Source: Chara braunii (taxonomy: Eukaryota; Streptophyta; Charophyceae; Charales; Characeae). Taken from it: a stretch of 58,292 nt of DNA. The stretch lies in NCBI GenBank assembly GCA_003427395.1, contig BFEA01000187.1, positions 2,278,995 through 2,337,286 on the forward strand. The letters run 5' to 3'. Both the position numbers and the translations under genes were made by a program. Below are positions 33,996 through 43,818 of this stretch, in pieces (position 1 is the first letter of the stretch; each line of letters opens with the position of its first letter). The notes beneath the pieces are model-generated. The model made no database searches. It was not told the DNA's origin and worked only from the letters and a program-made list of their open reading frames with translations.

Positions 33996-35536
33996 GTTGT
34001 TTTGAAAGGTCGCGCTGGGTCCGACCTTGGTCACAGAAATGCGCCGATAGGACGAGTTCTGACGGTACTCGTGTCTTAGTAATTTGTGGGAGGCGAGTTG
34101 ATTAACCTAAGTATGCAGCTTGAGGTTAGAGAGTGTGTGGGCATACTCTTTTGAGTATGCGATTGTCGTAATTAGCGATTGCGGTCGGATTGACGGTCGA
34201 TAGAGAAACCGGCCCCTTTGGGCAAAGATGCAAGGCATAGGGGGATTAAACTTTGATAAGCAAGTGTCATATGCGCCTTATGTGCGGGTGTAGTAGTTGA
34301 TTTTGTAAAACTGGTTGTTTTGCTACCAGTATTGAGAAACGTTAGTTGAACTTTGTTCTCAAATCGATGGAGGCTCGGTGTAAAGTAGTGCCCGCAACGG
34401 CAACGAGTATTAGAGTAGGGGCCTTAGTACTACCGAGGCAGCCCATTGGGCCATCACTAGTAGGGGTTCCGCATACCAAGTGCGAAGACCGCGGCCTTGG
34501 GGCCAGCGACGCGATCGAGTAGGGAAGAGGGCCTACTTGAATATGTATGGTAGGCCTACCTGGTGGCGGATACTACTTGAATGAAGTTCCACGCGCGATT
34601 GTGTCAGGTTTGGGTTTAACCCTATTGGTTACAACAATCACCTTCACCAGGGAGATCACCTTCACCAGGGAGATCCGGGGATCGAGGCTAGCAAGCGACG
34701 ATAAAGTAAAGGAGCACAATTGGAAGAGACTGAGGGGTTGAGGGTCTTTAGGGACTACCCCCCCTTGGTTTTGCCAAACAGGTCCAGTCGGGGTCTAACT
34801 GGCGAAACCAAGAGGGCGCCGGCGGGACCTCGTCGTCGTCGGTTCTACTAATTTTATTTTTGATATGTTTTTACTTGTATTTTTATTTTTATTTTTTCTC
34901 TTGAAATCCCGTCTTGAACAGAGCCGGAAAACTGGCTCTGGGACCGACGGCGAAAAAGTACCGCGAGGAAGGATGAAAGGAACCTTGAAAGAAAGAAAAA
35001 AACTCTTGAAACTGTCGAGCGATGAGCGGATGGAGAGAAGTCCCACACCTGGTCGAGGGCAAACGGCGACTTGGTCACCGCCATCATTGGCCAAGACGCT
35101 GGGTGCCTGCCAACATGGGTTGTTGTGACAGCATTGCATTGGGGAATGATTGGAACTTTGCCCCGCGGGTGGCCGTCACGGCAACCGATGACCTTGAGTA
35201 CGCGCCTCTTTTAGCAGTGACGTTCGGGGTCCTACGTATTCGGGGTGCTGACAAAATTCCTTTATCCTGCCCGTTTTGAAAGCACAGACCGAAGGGGCCA
35301 ACGTGCAGGTGAGCCTGTGGGTGCAAAGCCCTCAAAGCAGCGGGATACCGAGTGGCGGGGATCTCCTGCAGATGCACCGTCCGCTAGCCAGGATCTGTTG
35401 CTGGAAGGCTGGAGTGTGAGCAGGGCCGTGGGACCCGAGAAATAGTCAACTGTGCTCGGGGAAGGCATGGTCTACCAGCCAAGGTTTGTTGTAAAGAGGT
35501 TTGAGTTTAACAGGTCTGCGGGATCAGTACGACTGG

Positions 35537-36125
35537 GCCTAGCTCTGGTACACCCGCAGACTGTTTGAAACCAGGTCTGCGGGATCAGTGCCACTAGGCC
35601 TAGCTCAGTTGGTACACCCGCAGACTGTTGAAAACCAGGTCTGAGGGATCAGTGCCACTGGGCCTAGCTCAGTTGATACACCCATTAACTAGTGAAACCA
35701 GGCCTGTGGGACCAGCCCCACGGCAAGTTCGGCTGGTATACACCGCAGATTGCTGTAAGTAGGCCTGTGGGACCAGCACCTGCGGACATAGATCAGCTGG
35801 TACACCCGCGGAGTGCTGAAAGTAGGCCTGTGGGACCGGCAGTTGCGGGACCTAGCTCAGTTGGTACACCTGCAGACTGTTGGAAAACAGTTCTGGGGGA
35901 TTTGTACCAGCGGTAGCTCGGTTGGTACGCTCGCAGACTGTTGAAAAAACAGTCCTAAGGGATCATCACCTAAGCAAGTTCATCTGGTACACCCGCAGGC
36001 TGTTGAAAAACAGGCTTGTGGGACCTGCACCAGTAGGCCAAGCTCAGGTGGTATACCCACGAACTGTTGAGATACAGGATGGGGTTCGAATCCAGGTACA
36101 GTCAGAAAAACAGACCACAGCCTCG
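35537..36125 (+). repeat. tRNA-like half-unit array, copy A (9 units)
   Basis: Nine tandem units start near 35537, 35597, 35661, 35722, 35785, 35848, 35911, 35974 and 36036, with a period of 60-64 bp. Each begins with an A-box-like TAGCTCAGTTGGTACACC and continues with an anticodon-arm-like hairpin; in the first, CCCGCAGAC pairs perfectly with GTCTGCGGG. Only the last unit has a B box, GGGTTCGAATCCA, at about 36082-36094. The units resemble tRNA D-arm plus anticodon arm with the T-arm missing. Internal A boxes with one terminal B box suggest Pol III ancestry. Which tRNA is unclear. Confidence 0.75.
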
Positions 36126-36165
36126 TGAGCTAGTCTGAAAAGTCCCGTGGTGAAAAAAAAAAAAA

Positions 36166-36251
36166 NNNNNNNNNNNNNNNNNNNNNNNNNNNNNNNNNNN
36201 NNNNNNNNNNNNNNNNNNNNNNNNNNNNNNNNNNNNNNNNNNNNNNNNNNN
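36166..36251. other. Assembly gap, 86 N
   Basis: The N run begins inside the poly-A that ends the tRNA-like array. In copy B the same poly-A continues for more than 40 bases and then gives low-complexity sequence, so the joined flanks may not be contiguous. Confidence 1.
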
Positions 36252-36289
36252 TCCCCCCCCCGCACTCCCAAACCCTCTCCCAACCCATC

Positions 36290-37341
36290 ATGACCACCTC
36301 CACCATCCCCACCATCCGTCCCACCTATTCCCAAGCCACCTCGGGGGTTTACCCCGCAATGCCACAACTCCCCCCCAACCACCTCCTTGAGGACAACAAC
36401 CAAATCGACCACACCTGCTACGACACCACCCCTGATAACCTCAACTTCAACACCCTCTCGCAGATCGTTCACCGCGACGGGGAAATCCCCCGTTCCTTCC
36501 GATCCGGCGAAATCATGTCCTTCTTCGGCCTCCCCCACAAGGACGTTTTCCTCTTTCTAACCCAGCTCCAGAACTCTTTTCACCTCCACCACATGCCCCC
36601 TGCCCATTGGCTCCCCATTGCCACCTCCCGCCTCCTCGGCAATGCCGCCAAATGGTGGATGGCTGAAGTCAGCAACCGCCGAGCCTCTGGAGGACCACGT
36701 CACTCCTTCCTCCAATGGGCCAAACTTCTCGCTGCCACCTTCCGCCCCCAGAAAACCATTGACGACTACCTCGAACAATTCTGCCACCTCCGCCAAATCG
36801 GTCCCACAAACTGCTTCGTCCAATACATCCGCTCCCTCCGCCATCACCTCCCCACCACCGTCATTCCTGACTTTGCGTTCATCTCCCGCATCAAGCGAGT
36901 ATGCCACAAAGATCTTGCCACCTCTCTCGCCCACGAACCCAACATGCCCCTTGCTGACCTCCTCTCTCGCATGCTTCACCACAATCGACTCCTCCACCCC
37001 CATCACCAGTCCGCGCCCGCTCCCTCCCGCCCCCTCTTTTTCCATAACGACACCACTCAACCCACCTCCGATGACGACTTCGACACTGCCTCCAGACCGC
37101 CCACCTTATACGGATGGAACGCCAGGATCGTGCCTCTCGACTGCCTTCTTCCTCTCCACCCCGCCGCCTCCAGAAACTCACACCCGCAAAAGGCATATAC
37201 CTCCAGGTACACAACGGGTGTTTTCGTTGCCGCCAGTTAGGTCATCAACAGACCAACTGCCCCAACGCTAGCCACTTTACTCGACAGGCCCCTTGCTCCA
37301 TGGGCCCCGGCCCTTCTACTCCCACTCCTCCCTCCACCTGA
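36290..37341 (+). pseudogene. gag: Gag of chromovirus element 2
   Basis: The frame from 36290 to 37240 encodes a retrotransposon Gag capsid-like domain with VFLFLTQLQNSFHL, ATSRLLGNAAKWW, LLAATFRPQKTIDDYLEQF and MPLADLLSRM blocks. A CCHC knuckle CFRCRQLGHQQTNC (C-x2-C-x4-H-x4-C, 37219-37260) lies in a different frame, so a frameshift falls around 37110-37215. Gag forms the particle that encloses element RNA. Protease, RT, RNase H and most of integrase, which should follow, are missing: within about 80 bp the sequence jumps to the integrase end. Confidence 0.85.
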
Positions 37342-37646
37342 ACACTGTCCACCCAGTCTTCCATGTCGAGTACCTAAAAGAATACCATGAATCCCCGCTC
37401 CAGTTCGCCGACCGCCCATATCCTAGACCTCCACCAATCATACCACCCACAGGCCCTGACTTCGTTGTCGAAACCATCATCGGCCGACGAACCACTCAGG
37501 TATCTGATCATCCGGAACCAATCACTTAGTACAAAGTCAAATGGATCGGATACCCCGACGAAGAATCTACATGGGAACCTCTCTCTAATCTTAAGAACGC
37601 CATGAAACTTGTCCGCGCCTATGATCGTGTTAATCTTACGTCCTAG
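37293..37646 (+). pseudogene. Integrase end and chromodomain, element 2
   Basis: The frame starts just after the Gag knuckle with VHPVFHVEYLKEYHESP, the conserved end of chromoviral integrase. A chromodomain follows (YKVKWIGYPDEESTWEP near 37530-37580) ending at the TAG at 37644-37646. A TAG at 37527-37529 interrupts just before the chromodomain core, at a position where Gln is usual in relatives. It closely parallels element 1 at 7885-8340. The direct Gag-to-chromodomain junction near 37335 implies an internal deletion of several kilobases, so the element is non-autonomous. Confidence 0.85.
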
Positions 37647-38677
37647 ATACCTATATCACTATGACATAAACCCCCACTAAACCCTTGCAAACCCGCTCTA
37701 CACACACCCTTGAACCCAGTCCACCCTTCCCTTGATCCTCATTCCTGATGTCTGATCTGCCTTTCCCTCGGCTAGCCTTGTCCCATCTGTCCTCTCCAGT
37801 ACCTTGTCTCTATCGTTCAATGCTTGTGAACTTGCGTGACGCCAGCGATAAAGGATCTAATGGCAAGCGCACGAGGACGATGGCCTGCTGCCTCACTGTT
37901 CATGGAGATTATGCAGCTGGTTTGGCCACCATGCTGTTTCATTGGCCGGCATCCCGACTCGCGGACTTACTGGAGCAGCAACTTGTGACATGGATCCTTG
38001 CATGAGTCTGCGACTTCCTCGCTTCCAGATCAGACCTCATTGCAGTTTGTGTACCGGACGCACCCTGGCACTTGGACTTTGACACTTGAACTACTACTAC
38101 GCTTCTTGGACTTCTACCTATCGCAGTTGCTGAAGACCGCTTCTACCACCTACTCCAAAGACCTGATCAAGACCGCTGCAGACCCCCTTTCAAGACACTT
38201 GGACACTTTGTTCCGACATGAGATTCTGCTTCCGACTCCTTCGGACACACCAGCCTTCGCATCCTGAACAAAAATTTTCATTTTTATTTTTCCTGACTTT
38301 GACAACCCTGTAGAACATCATTAGCAGATCCATGTTCCCCTGACCATTGTTTCCCTTACCCACTACAACATCGATAGAAATACCCTGTTTTCCTGAACAC
38401 CGTTTTCCTTACCCAGTAGAACATCAATAGAAGTTCCCTTTTCCCCTAACCTCTGTTCCCCCTTAACCTATAGCGAACCATGCAGTCCCCCTAGTTCATC
38501 AGTAGGACAACTCTATTCACCGGTACCAAACCCTGTTCCCTCTTACTCTCGCAGCCCATGCCACCCACATTATACCCTTTTTCCCTTTCGACTTATTAAC
38601 CAGTGATCGGCCCCGTCCCGTCCTTCACAGATTTCAGCATTGCTTCATGATATTTGGCAGCCGGGACGTTGCCTTGT
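37647..38677 (+). other. 3' non-coding region of element 2
   Basis: C/T-rich untranslated sequence with a loose repeat of phrases like CCCTTACCCA..ACATC(A/G)ATAGAA at about 38350-38430. No gene. Confidence 0.6.
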
Positions 38678-38692
38678 AGAGGGAGGGGATAG
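38678..38692 (+). other. Polypurine tract of element 2
   Basis: AGAGGGAGGGGATAG immediately precedes the 3' LTR start TGTTACGG. This is the expected plus-strand primer. Confidence 0.75.
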
Positions 38693-39473
38693 TGTTACGG
38701 ACTTCGCCAGGGCTCGATCCTTGGTCTATCTTTTTGCTGTTTCGGCTGCATCCCGTTTTCGACCTGGCACCCTTTTCCCAAACCCCTCCTTTGGTACCGT
38801 AGGATTTTGGACAACTGGCGCCATGCTGCAATTCGGGCGCCACTTTCAAATACTGCATTTTTCAGTTCTACCGTCGGGGCCTTTGCAGAAATGCCCCTGG
38901 TACAGTACGTGTCACCGGTACTTATACCGGCTCCAGTACGGTACGGGGACCAGTCTCGTACCAATTCTCTGCTGCTGTACTTGTACTCAGTGTGACTTGC
39001 CGTTTCGGCATTCGGAATCCAAGACTTCGACTTTGTGCCTTGCCACTGTGTCTGCGTCCGACCCTCAGTCCGAGTCCGTCGTGTCGAGTGAGTGAGTGTG
39101 TGTGTGTGCTCTCACTCTCCCCCTCTCTCTCTCCTCTCCCTCGGCTCACCCTCAGCCTCACGCTCGTTACAGTACCACTGCAGTGACGGCACTACTATTA
39201 GTCTACTACCCTACTCGCGCAACGCGAAAGTGGCGCCGCCAAGTTGCGCCAACCAGTGCTTACTCTTGTCTGCCACTGAGCCACTGGTGACTGGGCCCTA
39301 TCCCCAACGGCCAGGGCCCTGCAGGCTGCACGGCCTGCAGAGTCATGCAGACTGCGGTGCCTCCAGGTCCCTCACCCCCAGAGGCCAGGCCCTGCACCCT
39401 GCAGGGCCTGCAAACTGTAGTGCCCCCACTTCACCAACCCATGGTGTCGTAGGCCCGTAACCGTTACCCCACA
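38693..39473 (+). repeat. 3' LTR of chromovirus element 2
   Basis: It begins TGTTACGGAC after the polypurine tract and ends CCCCACA. It is followed not by flanking DNA but by the element's own leader again (39474 onward), identical to that after the 5' LTR. Either the locus is a tandem LTR-leader arrangement or the assembly duplicated it. Confidence 0.75.
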
Positions 39474-39821
39474 TGGGCTCTATCCCGGGATTCCTGACTA
39501 TCCGGGTCAACCGGGCCACATCCCCGAGTCCCCAACCCACAACGCGCCCCCCGCCCCCCCCCCCCCCCCTCCCCCCTCCCCCCTCCCCCTCCGCGGAGAA
39601 GGCCCCACAGCGCCGCCCCCCACAGTGGGCCACAAGGCCCACAACCACGACTCCTCAATCCCAGCACCGCCCGCACCAGTCACCCCAACCGTCGGCCCTA
39701 GCCCCGTCCGGTGTCCGCCATCCCCCCAAGGCCCCCCCCCCCCCCCCAAGGCCCCCACCACCCGCAACCCCGCCCCGTCACCCGACTCACCTCACCCACC
39801 CACCCCGCCTCGTCACCCCGA
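39474..39821 (+). repeat. Second copy of element 2 leader
   Basis: It appears identical, base for base, to 33614-33961, including long C runs that rarely stay identical between real copies. Confidence 0.8.
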
Positions 39822-41396
39822 TGTCGTGGCAAACACCCTTACAAGGGTATTTGCCGTTGTTTTGAAAGGTCGCGCTGGGTCCGACCTTGGTCACAGAAAT
39901 GCGCCGATAGGACGAGTTCTGACGGTACTCGTGTCTTAGTAATTTGTGGGAGGCGAGTTGATTAACCTAAGTATGCAGCTTGAGGTTAGAGAGTGTGTGG
40001 GCATACTCTTTTGAGTATGCGATTGTCGTAATTAGCGATTGCGGTCGGATTGACGGTCGATAGAGAAACCGGCCCCTTTGGGCAAAGATGCAAGGCATAG
40101 GGGGATTAAACTTTGATAAGCAAGTGTCATATGCGCCTTATGTGCGGGTGTAGTAGTTGATTTTGTAAAACTGGTTGTTTTGCTACCAGTATTGAGAAAC
40201 GTTAGTTGAACTTTGTTCTCAAATCGATGGAGGCTCGGTGTAAAGTAGTGCCCGCAACGGCAACGAGTATTAGAGTAGGGGCCTTAGTACTACCGAGGCA
40301 GCCCATTGGGCCATCACTAGTAGGGGTTCCGCATACCAAGTGCGAAGACCGCGGCCTTGGGGCCAGCGNCGCGATCGAGTAGGGAAGAGGGCCTACTTGA
40401 ATATGTATGGTAGGCCTACCTGGTGGCGGATACTACTTGAATGAAGTTCCACGCGCGATTGTGTCAGGTTTGGGTTTAACCCTATTGGTTACAACAATCA
40501 CCTTCACCAGGGAGATCACCTTCACCAGGGAGATCCGGGGATCGAGGCTAGCAAGCGACGATAAAGTAAAGGAGCACAATTGGAAGAGACTGAGGGGTTG
40601 AGGGTCTTTAGGGACTACCCCCCCTTGGTTTTGCCAAACAGGTCCAGTCGGGGTCTAACTGGCGAAACCAAGAGGGCGCCGGCGGGACCTCGTCGTCGTC
40701 GGTTCTACTAATTTTATTTTTGATATGTTTTTACTTGTATTTTTATTTTTATTTTTTCTCTTGAAATCCCGTCTTGAACAGAGCCGGAAAACTGGCTCTG
40801 GGACCGACGGCGAAAAAGTACCGCGAGGAAGGATGAAAGGAACCTTGAAAGAAAGAAAAAAACTCTTGAAACTGTCGAGCGATGAGCGGATGGAGAGAAG
40901 TCCCACACCTGGTCGAGGGCAAACGGCGACTTGGTCACCGCCATCATTGGCCAAGACGCTGGGTGCCTGCCAACATGGGTTGTTGTGACAGCATTGCATT
41001 GGGGAATGATTGGAACTTTGCCCCGCGGGTGGCCGTCACGGCAACCGATGACCTTGAGTACGCGCCTCTTTTAGCAGTGACGTTCGGGGTCCTACGTATT
41101 CGGGGTGCTGACAAAATTCCTTTATCCTGCCCGTTTTGAAAGCACAGACCGAAGGGGCCAACGTGCAGGTGAGCCTGTGGGTGCAAAGCCCTCAAAGCAG
41201 CGGGATACCGAGTGGCGGGGATCTCCTGCAGATGCACCGTCCGCTAGCCAGGATCTGTTGCTGGAAGGCTGGAGTGTGAGCAGGGCCGTGGGACCCGAGA
41301 AATAGTCAACTGTGCTCGGGGAAGGCATGGTCTACCAGCCAAGGTTTGTTGTAAAGAGGTTTGAGTTTAACAGGTCTGCGGGATCAGTACGACTGG

Positions 41397-41985
41397 GCCT
41401 AGCTCTGGTACACCCGCAGACTGTTTGAAACCAGGTCTGCGGGATCAGTGCCACTAGGCCTAGCTCAGTTGGTACACCCGCAGACTGTTGAAAACCAGGT
41501 CTGAGGGATCAGTGCCACTGGGCCTAGCTCAGTTGATACACCCATTAACTAGTGAAACCAGGCCTGTGGGACCAGCCCCACGGCAAGTTCGGCTGGTATA
41601 CACCGCAGATTGCTGTAAGTAGGCCTGTGGGACCAGCACCTGCGGACATAGATCAGCTGGTACACCCGCGGAGTGCTGAAAGTAGGCCTGTGGGACCGGC
41701 AGTTGCGGGACCTAGCTCAGTTGGTACACCTGCAGACTGTTGGAAAACAGTTCTGGGGGATTTGTACCAGCGGTAGCTCGGTTGGTACGCTCGCAGACTG
41801 TTGAAAAAACAGTCCTAAGGGATCATCACCTAAGCAAGTTCATCTGGTACACCCGCAGGCTGTTGAAAAACAGGCTTGTGGGACCTGCACCAGTAGGCCA
41901 AGCTCAGGTGGTATACCCACGAACTGTTGAGATACAGGATGGGGTTCGAATCCAGGTACAGTCAGAAAAACAGACCACAGCCTCG
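41397..41985 (+). repeat. tRNA-like half-unit array, copy B (9 units)
   Basis: Same nine units as 35537-36125 at a constant offset of 5860 bases, apparently without any difference. The terminal unit carries the B box near 41942-41954. Confidence 0.75.
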
Positions 41986-42011
41986 TGAGCTAGTCTGAAA
42001 AGTCCCGTGGT

Positions 42012-42012
42012 G

Positions 42013-42060
<48 letters not shown>

Positions 42061-42128
42061 TACCAAAAAAAAAAAAAATTTTACACCCCTTAATTTTTTA
42101 AAATTTTTTTTTAAAATTTTTTAAAAGG

Positions 42129-42168
<40 letters not shown>
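42012..42168. repeat. Poly-A and AT-rich tract
   Basis: Two poly-A runs, each followed by GGCTACCAA, flank a TTTTAAAATTTTTT segment. In copy C the phrase GGCTACTAACAGG joins the array directly, so the tract is either a late insertion or a gap-filling artefact. Confidence 0.7.
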
Positions 42169-42170
<2 letters not shown>

Positions 42171-42176
42171 TACCAA

Positions 42177-42392
42177 CAGGCCTATGACTCGGTTGGTACG
42201 CCCGTGCACTATTGAAGTACAGACTTGAGTTCGAATTCCAATGGGAGCTGATGAGTAAAATGCTGCAGTTTTGACTACCCAGGCCCGGTACCTGGCCCGG
42301 GACCGGTGCTACATCAACGGGCCTAGCACGATTGGTACCCCCTGAACTGTTGAGATACAGACTCAAGTTCGGGTCTAGATACAATCAGGTGA
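42177..42392 (+). other. Two tRNA-like units, copy B
   Basis: 42177-42246 has an A-box-like ATGACTCGGTTGGTACG and a B box GAGTTCGAATTCC (about 42227-42239). 42318-42392 has TAGCACGATTGGTACC and a B box AAGTTCGGGTCTA. Spacing suits tRNA promoters, but acceptor stems do not close, so they are tRNA-derived rather than functional tRNA genes. A GC-rich palindrome CCCGGTACCTGGCCCGGG lies between them. Confidence 0.55.
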
Positions 42393-42418
42393 ACAGAATA
42401 AAATAACCCTAAATTACC

Positions 42419-42528
42419 AGGGACTGGTTCCTTTGGGACATATGTTCAAATTGGAACGATACAGAGAGGAATTAGCATGGCCCCTGATACACATAAGAAC
42501 AAGGGACCAACTTATTCCCTTTTTTGTG
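42419..42528 (+). pseudogene. U6 snRNA-like module, copy B
   Basis: It retains a 5' stem-loop (GTTCC/GGGAC, 42427-42440), AAATTGGAACGATACAGAGA (42448-42467) with the ACAGAGA box, ATTAGC with the AGC triad, and ATGGCCCCT. The U6 internal stem-loop region after 42487 is replaced. A T-run (TTCCCTTTTTTG, about 42514-42525) resembles a Pol III terminator. U6 is the catalytic core RNA of the spliceosome; this copy cannot be functional without its internal stem-loop. The same structure in copy C shows that it is part of the repeat. Confidence 0.88.
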
Positions 42529-43037
42529 TCCTGAAATTTTCGAGAAAAGTGCCTCGTGGCTAGACGCGCAGTGAGACCGCGTGGAGTAAATGGGGTAAAC
42601 GTCGGCAACAGCAAAGAAGACGAAGTCAGGAGGAAGAAGAAGCAGGGCGGAAATGAGAAAGGATGTGGCAGGGAGAAAGATGAGAGGAAGTAATGGAGAA
42701 GTATCGAAAGAAGGAGAGAGAGACGGAAGATTAGAGGAGGGGAACCAGATGGGATGAACCTCGGCGCGGATCTGTGTCAGGTGCGGTTGGGAAGAGTGAG
42801 GAAGGTAGAGATGGCGAAGAGGGTGAAGTGCAAGGAGGGAGAATGTGCTTCCTTACCTAATTTTTAGTAGGAACTGTGGAGAAGGAAAGTCAGGTAGGAG
42901 GTTTCTGGGCTAGGCGAATCTAATGGTGGTATTGGTCTGGCTGGGGAGTTAGCAAGAAGTAAGGTAGAGGGAAGAGATACTGCGCGGAGAGGTTGGGAAG
43001 AAATAACGAGTGAAGAAAACAAGAGCAAAAAAATATG

Positions 43038-43070
43038 ATATCTCGCTCGTTCCTCAGCGGAATCAAGCGA
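43038..43070 (+). other. Conserved TCTCGCTCG hairpin, copy B
   Basis: TCTCGCTCG pairs with CAAGCGAGA (one mismatch against copy C) around a 14-nt loop, followed by GATCCTAACCCGGGGTTTTTGGCCA. Confidence 0.6.
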
Positions 43071-43818
43071 GAAAAGATCCTAACCCGGGGTTTTTGGCCA
43101 GCCCGAGTATGATAGTGGTGTCAGAATTGATAGTAGGGCGTTAGTTTTTTTGATCTGGGCTGCAGGGGCTGCGCGGTTCTACGGGAGTTAATGAAAGTAG
43201 TAATGTATCTTTCTGAATTTTCAGCAGAAGAACGAGTACCACCTTGCTTGTTGGGTGAATAGAGGAGCATAGTCTATGGAAGCAGGCCTCAACTGAGCAT
43301 TGCCATGCATCTTAATCCCGGTATTACTACACATGGTCATCAGCAAGATCCCGTTGTTCGCCCTCATGTATGTTTCTATAGGGGCGATGTACCTGGCCGA
43401 TTTCCAGCGGGAGATTCATTCATCATTTTCGCCCATTGATGGGCGCAGCAGGCAGTGACCTCCTTGGCGTGTATCCTTCTTGGTTCTAGCGAGAGGTTCA
43501 TTCATCACTTTCGTTACTTATGAGAGCAGGCGGCAGCCGTGGTAGCAGCAAGTGAGACGAGCATAGTGTGACTCAGCAGAGCTTTCGTTGTCTCGCTGCA
43601 CTCGGTTCAGTAAAAATGGATAGCAGACTCTGTTATCAACCACCTTGCTGCCGTACTTATACTGGTCGACATCTCTTGATTTACTCCTTGTAATCGCTGC
43701 AGATCATTGTGATCACCCTCGTACTTGAGATCGTGCATGTAGTGTAGAGCTGTCGGCAGTTGCACGACTATCCCTGGTTTATCATTGTACTCTTTAAAGA
43801 AGCATAGGTGTTGCAGTC

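Larger units (their letters stand above)
33962..36165 (+). mobile_element. R repeat family, copy A
   Basis: It starts TGTCGTGGCAAACACCC and reaches the N gap. Modules are a left hairpin (33968-33995), a perfect hairpin GCATACTC/GAGTATGC (34141-34160), a tandem 18-bp repeat ATCACCTTCACCAGGGAG (about 34637-34672), a T-rich tract (34850-34898), and a tRNA-like array (35537-36110), then poly-A into the gap. It sits in the leader of element 2, whereas copies C and D lie elsewhere, so R probably inserted there. No protein is recognisable. It appears identical to copy B over its full length. Confidence 0.75.

Noticed and set aside
33613-34105. Pro-rich open frames repeated at 39473-39965
   Set aside because: Translations of C-rich leader and the R left end; no codon-level conservation against copy C.
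35537-36125. Cluster of functional tRNA genes
   Set aside because: Units lack T-arms and closed acceptor stems; only the last has a B box.
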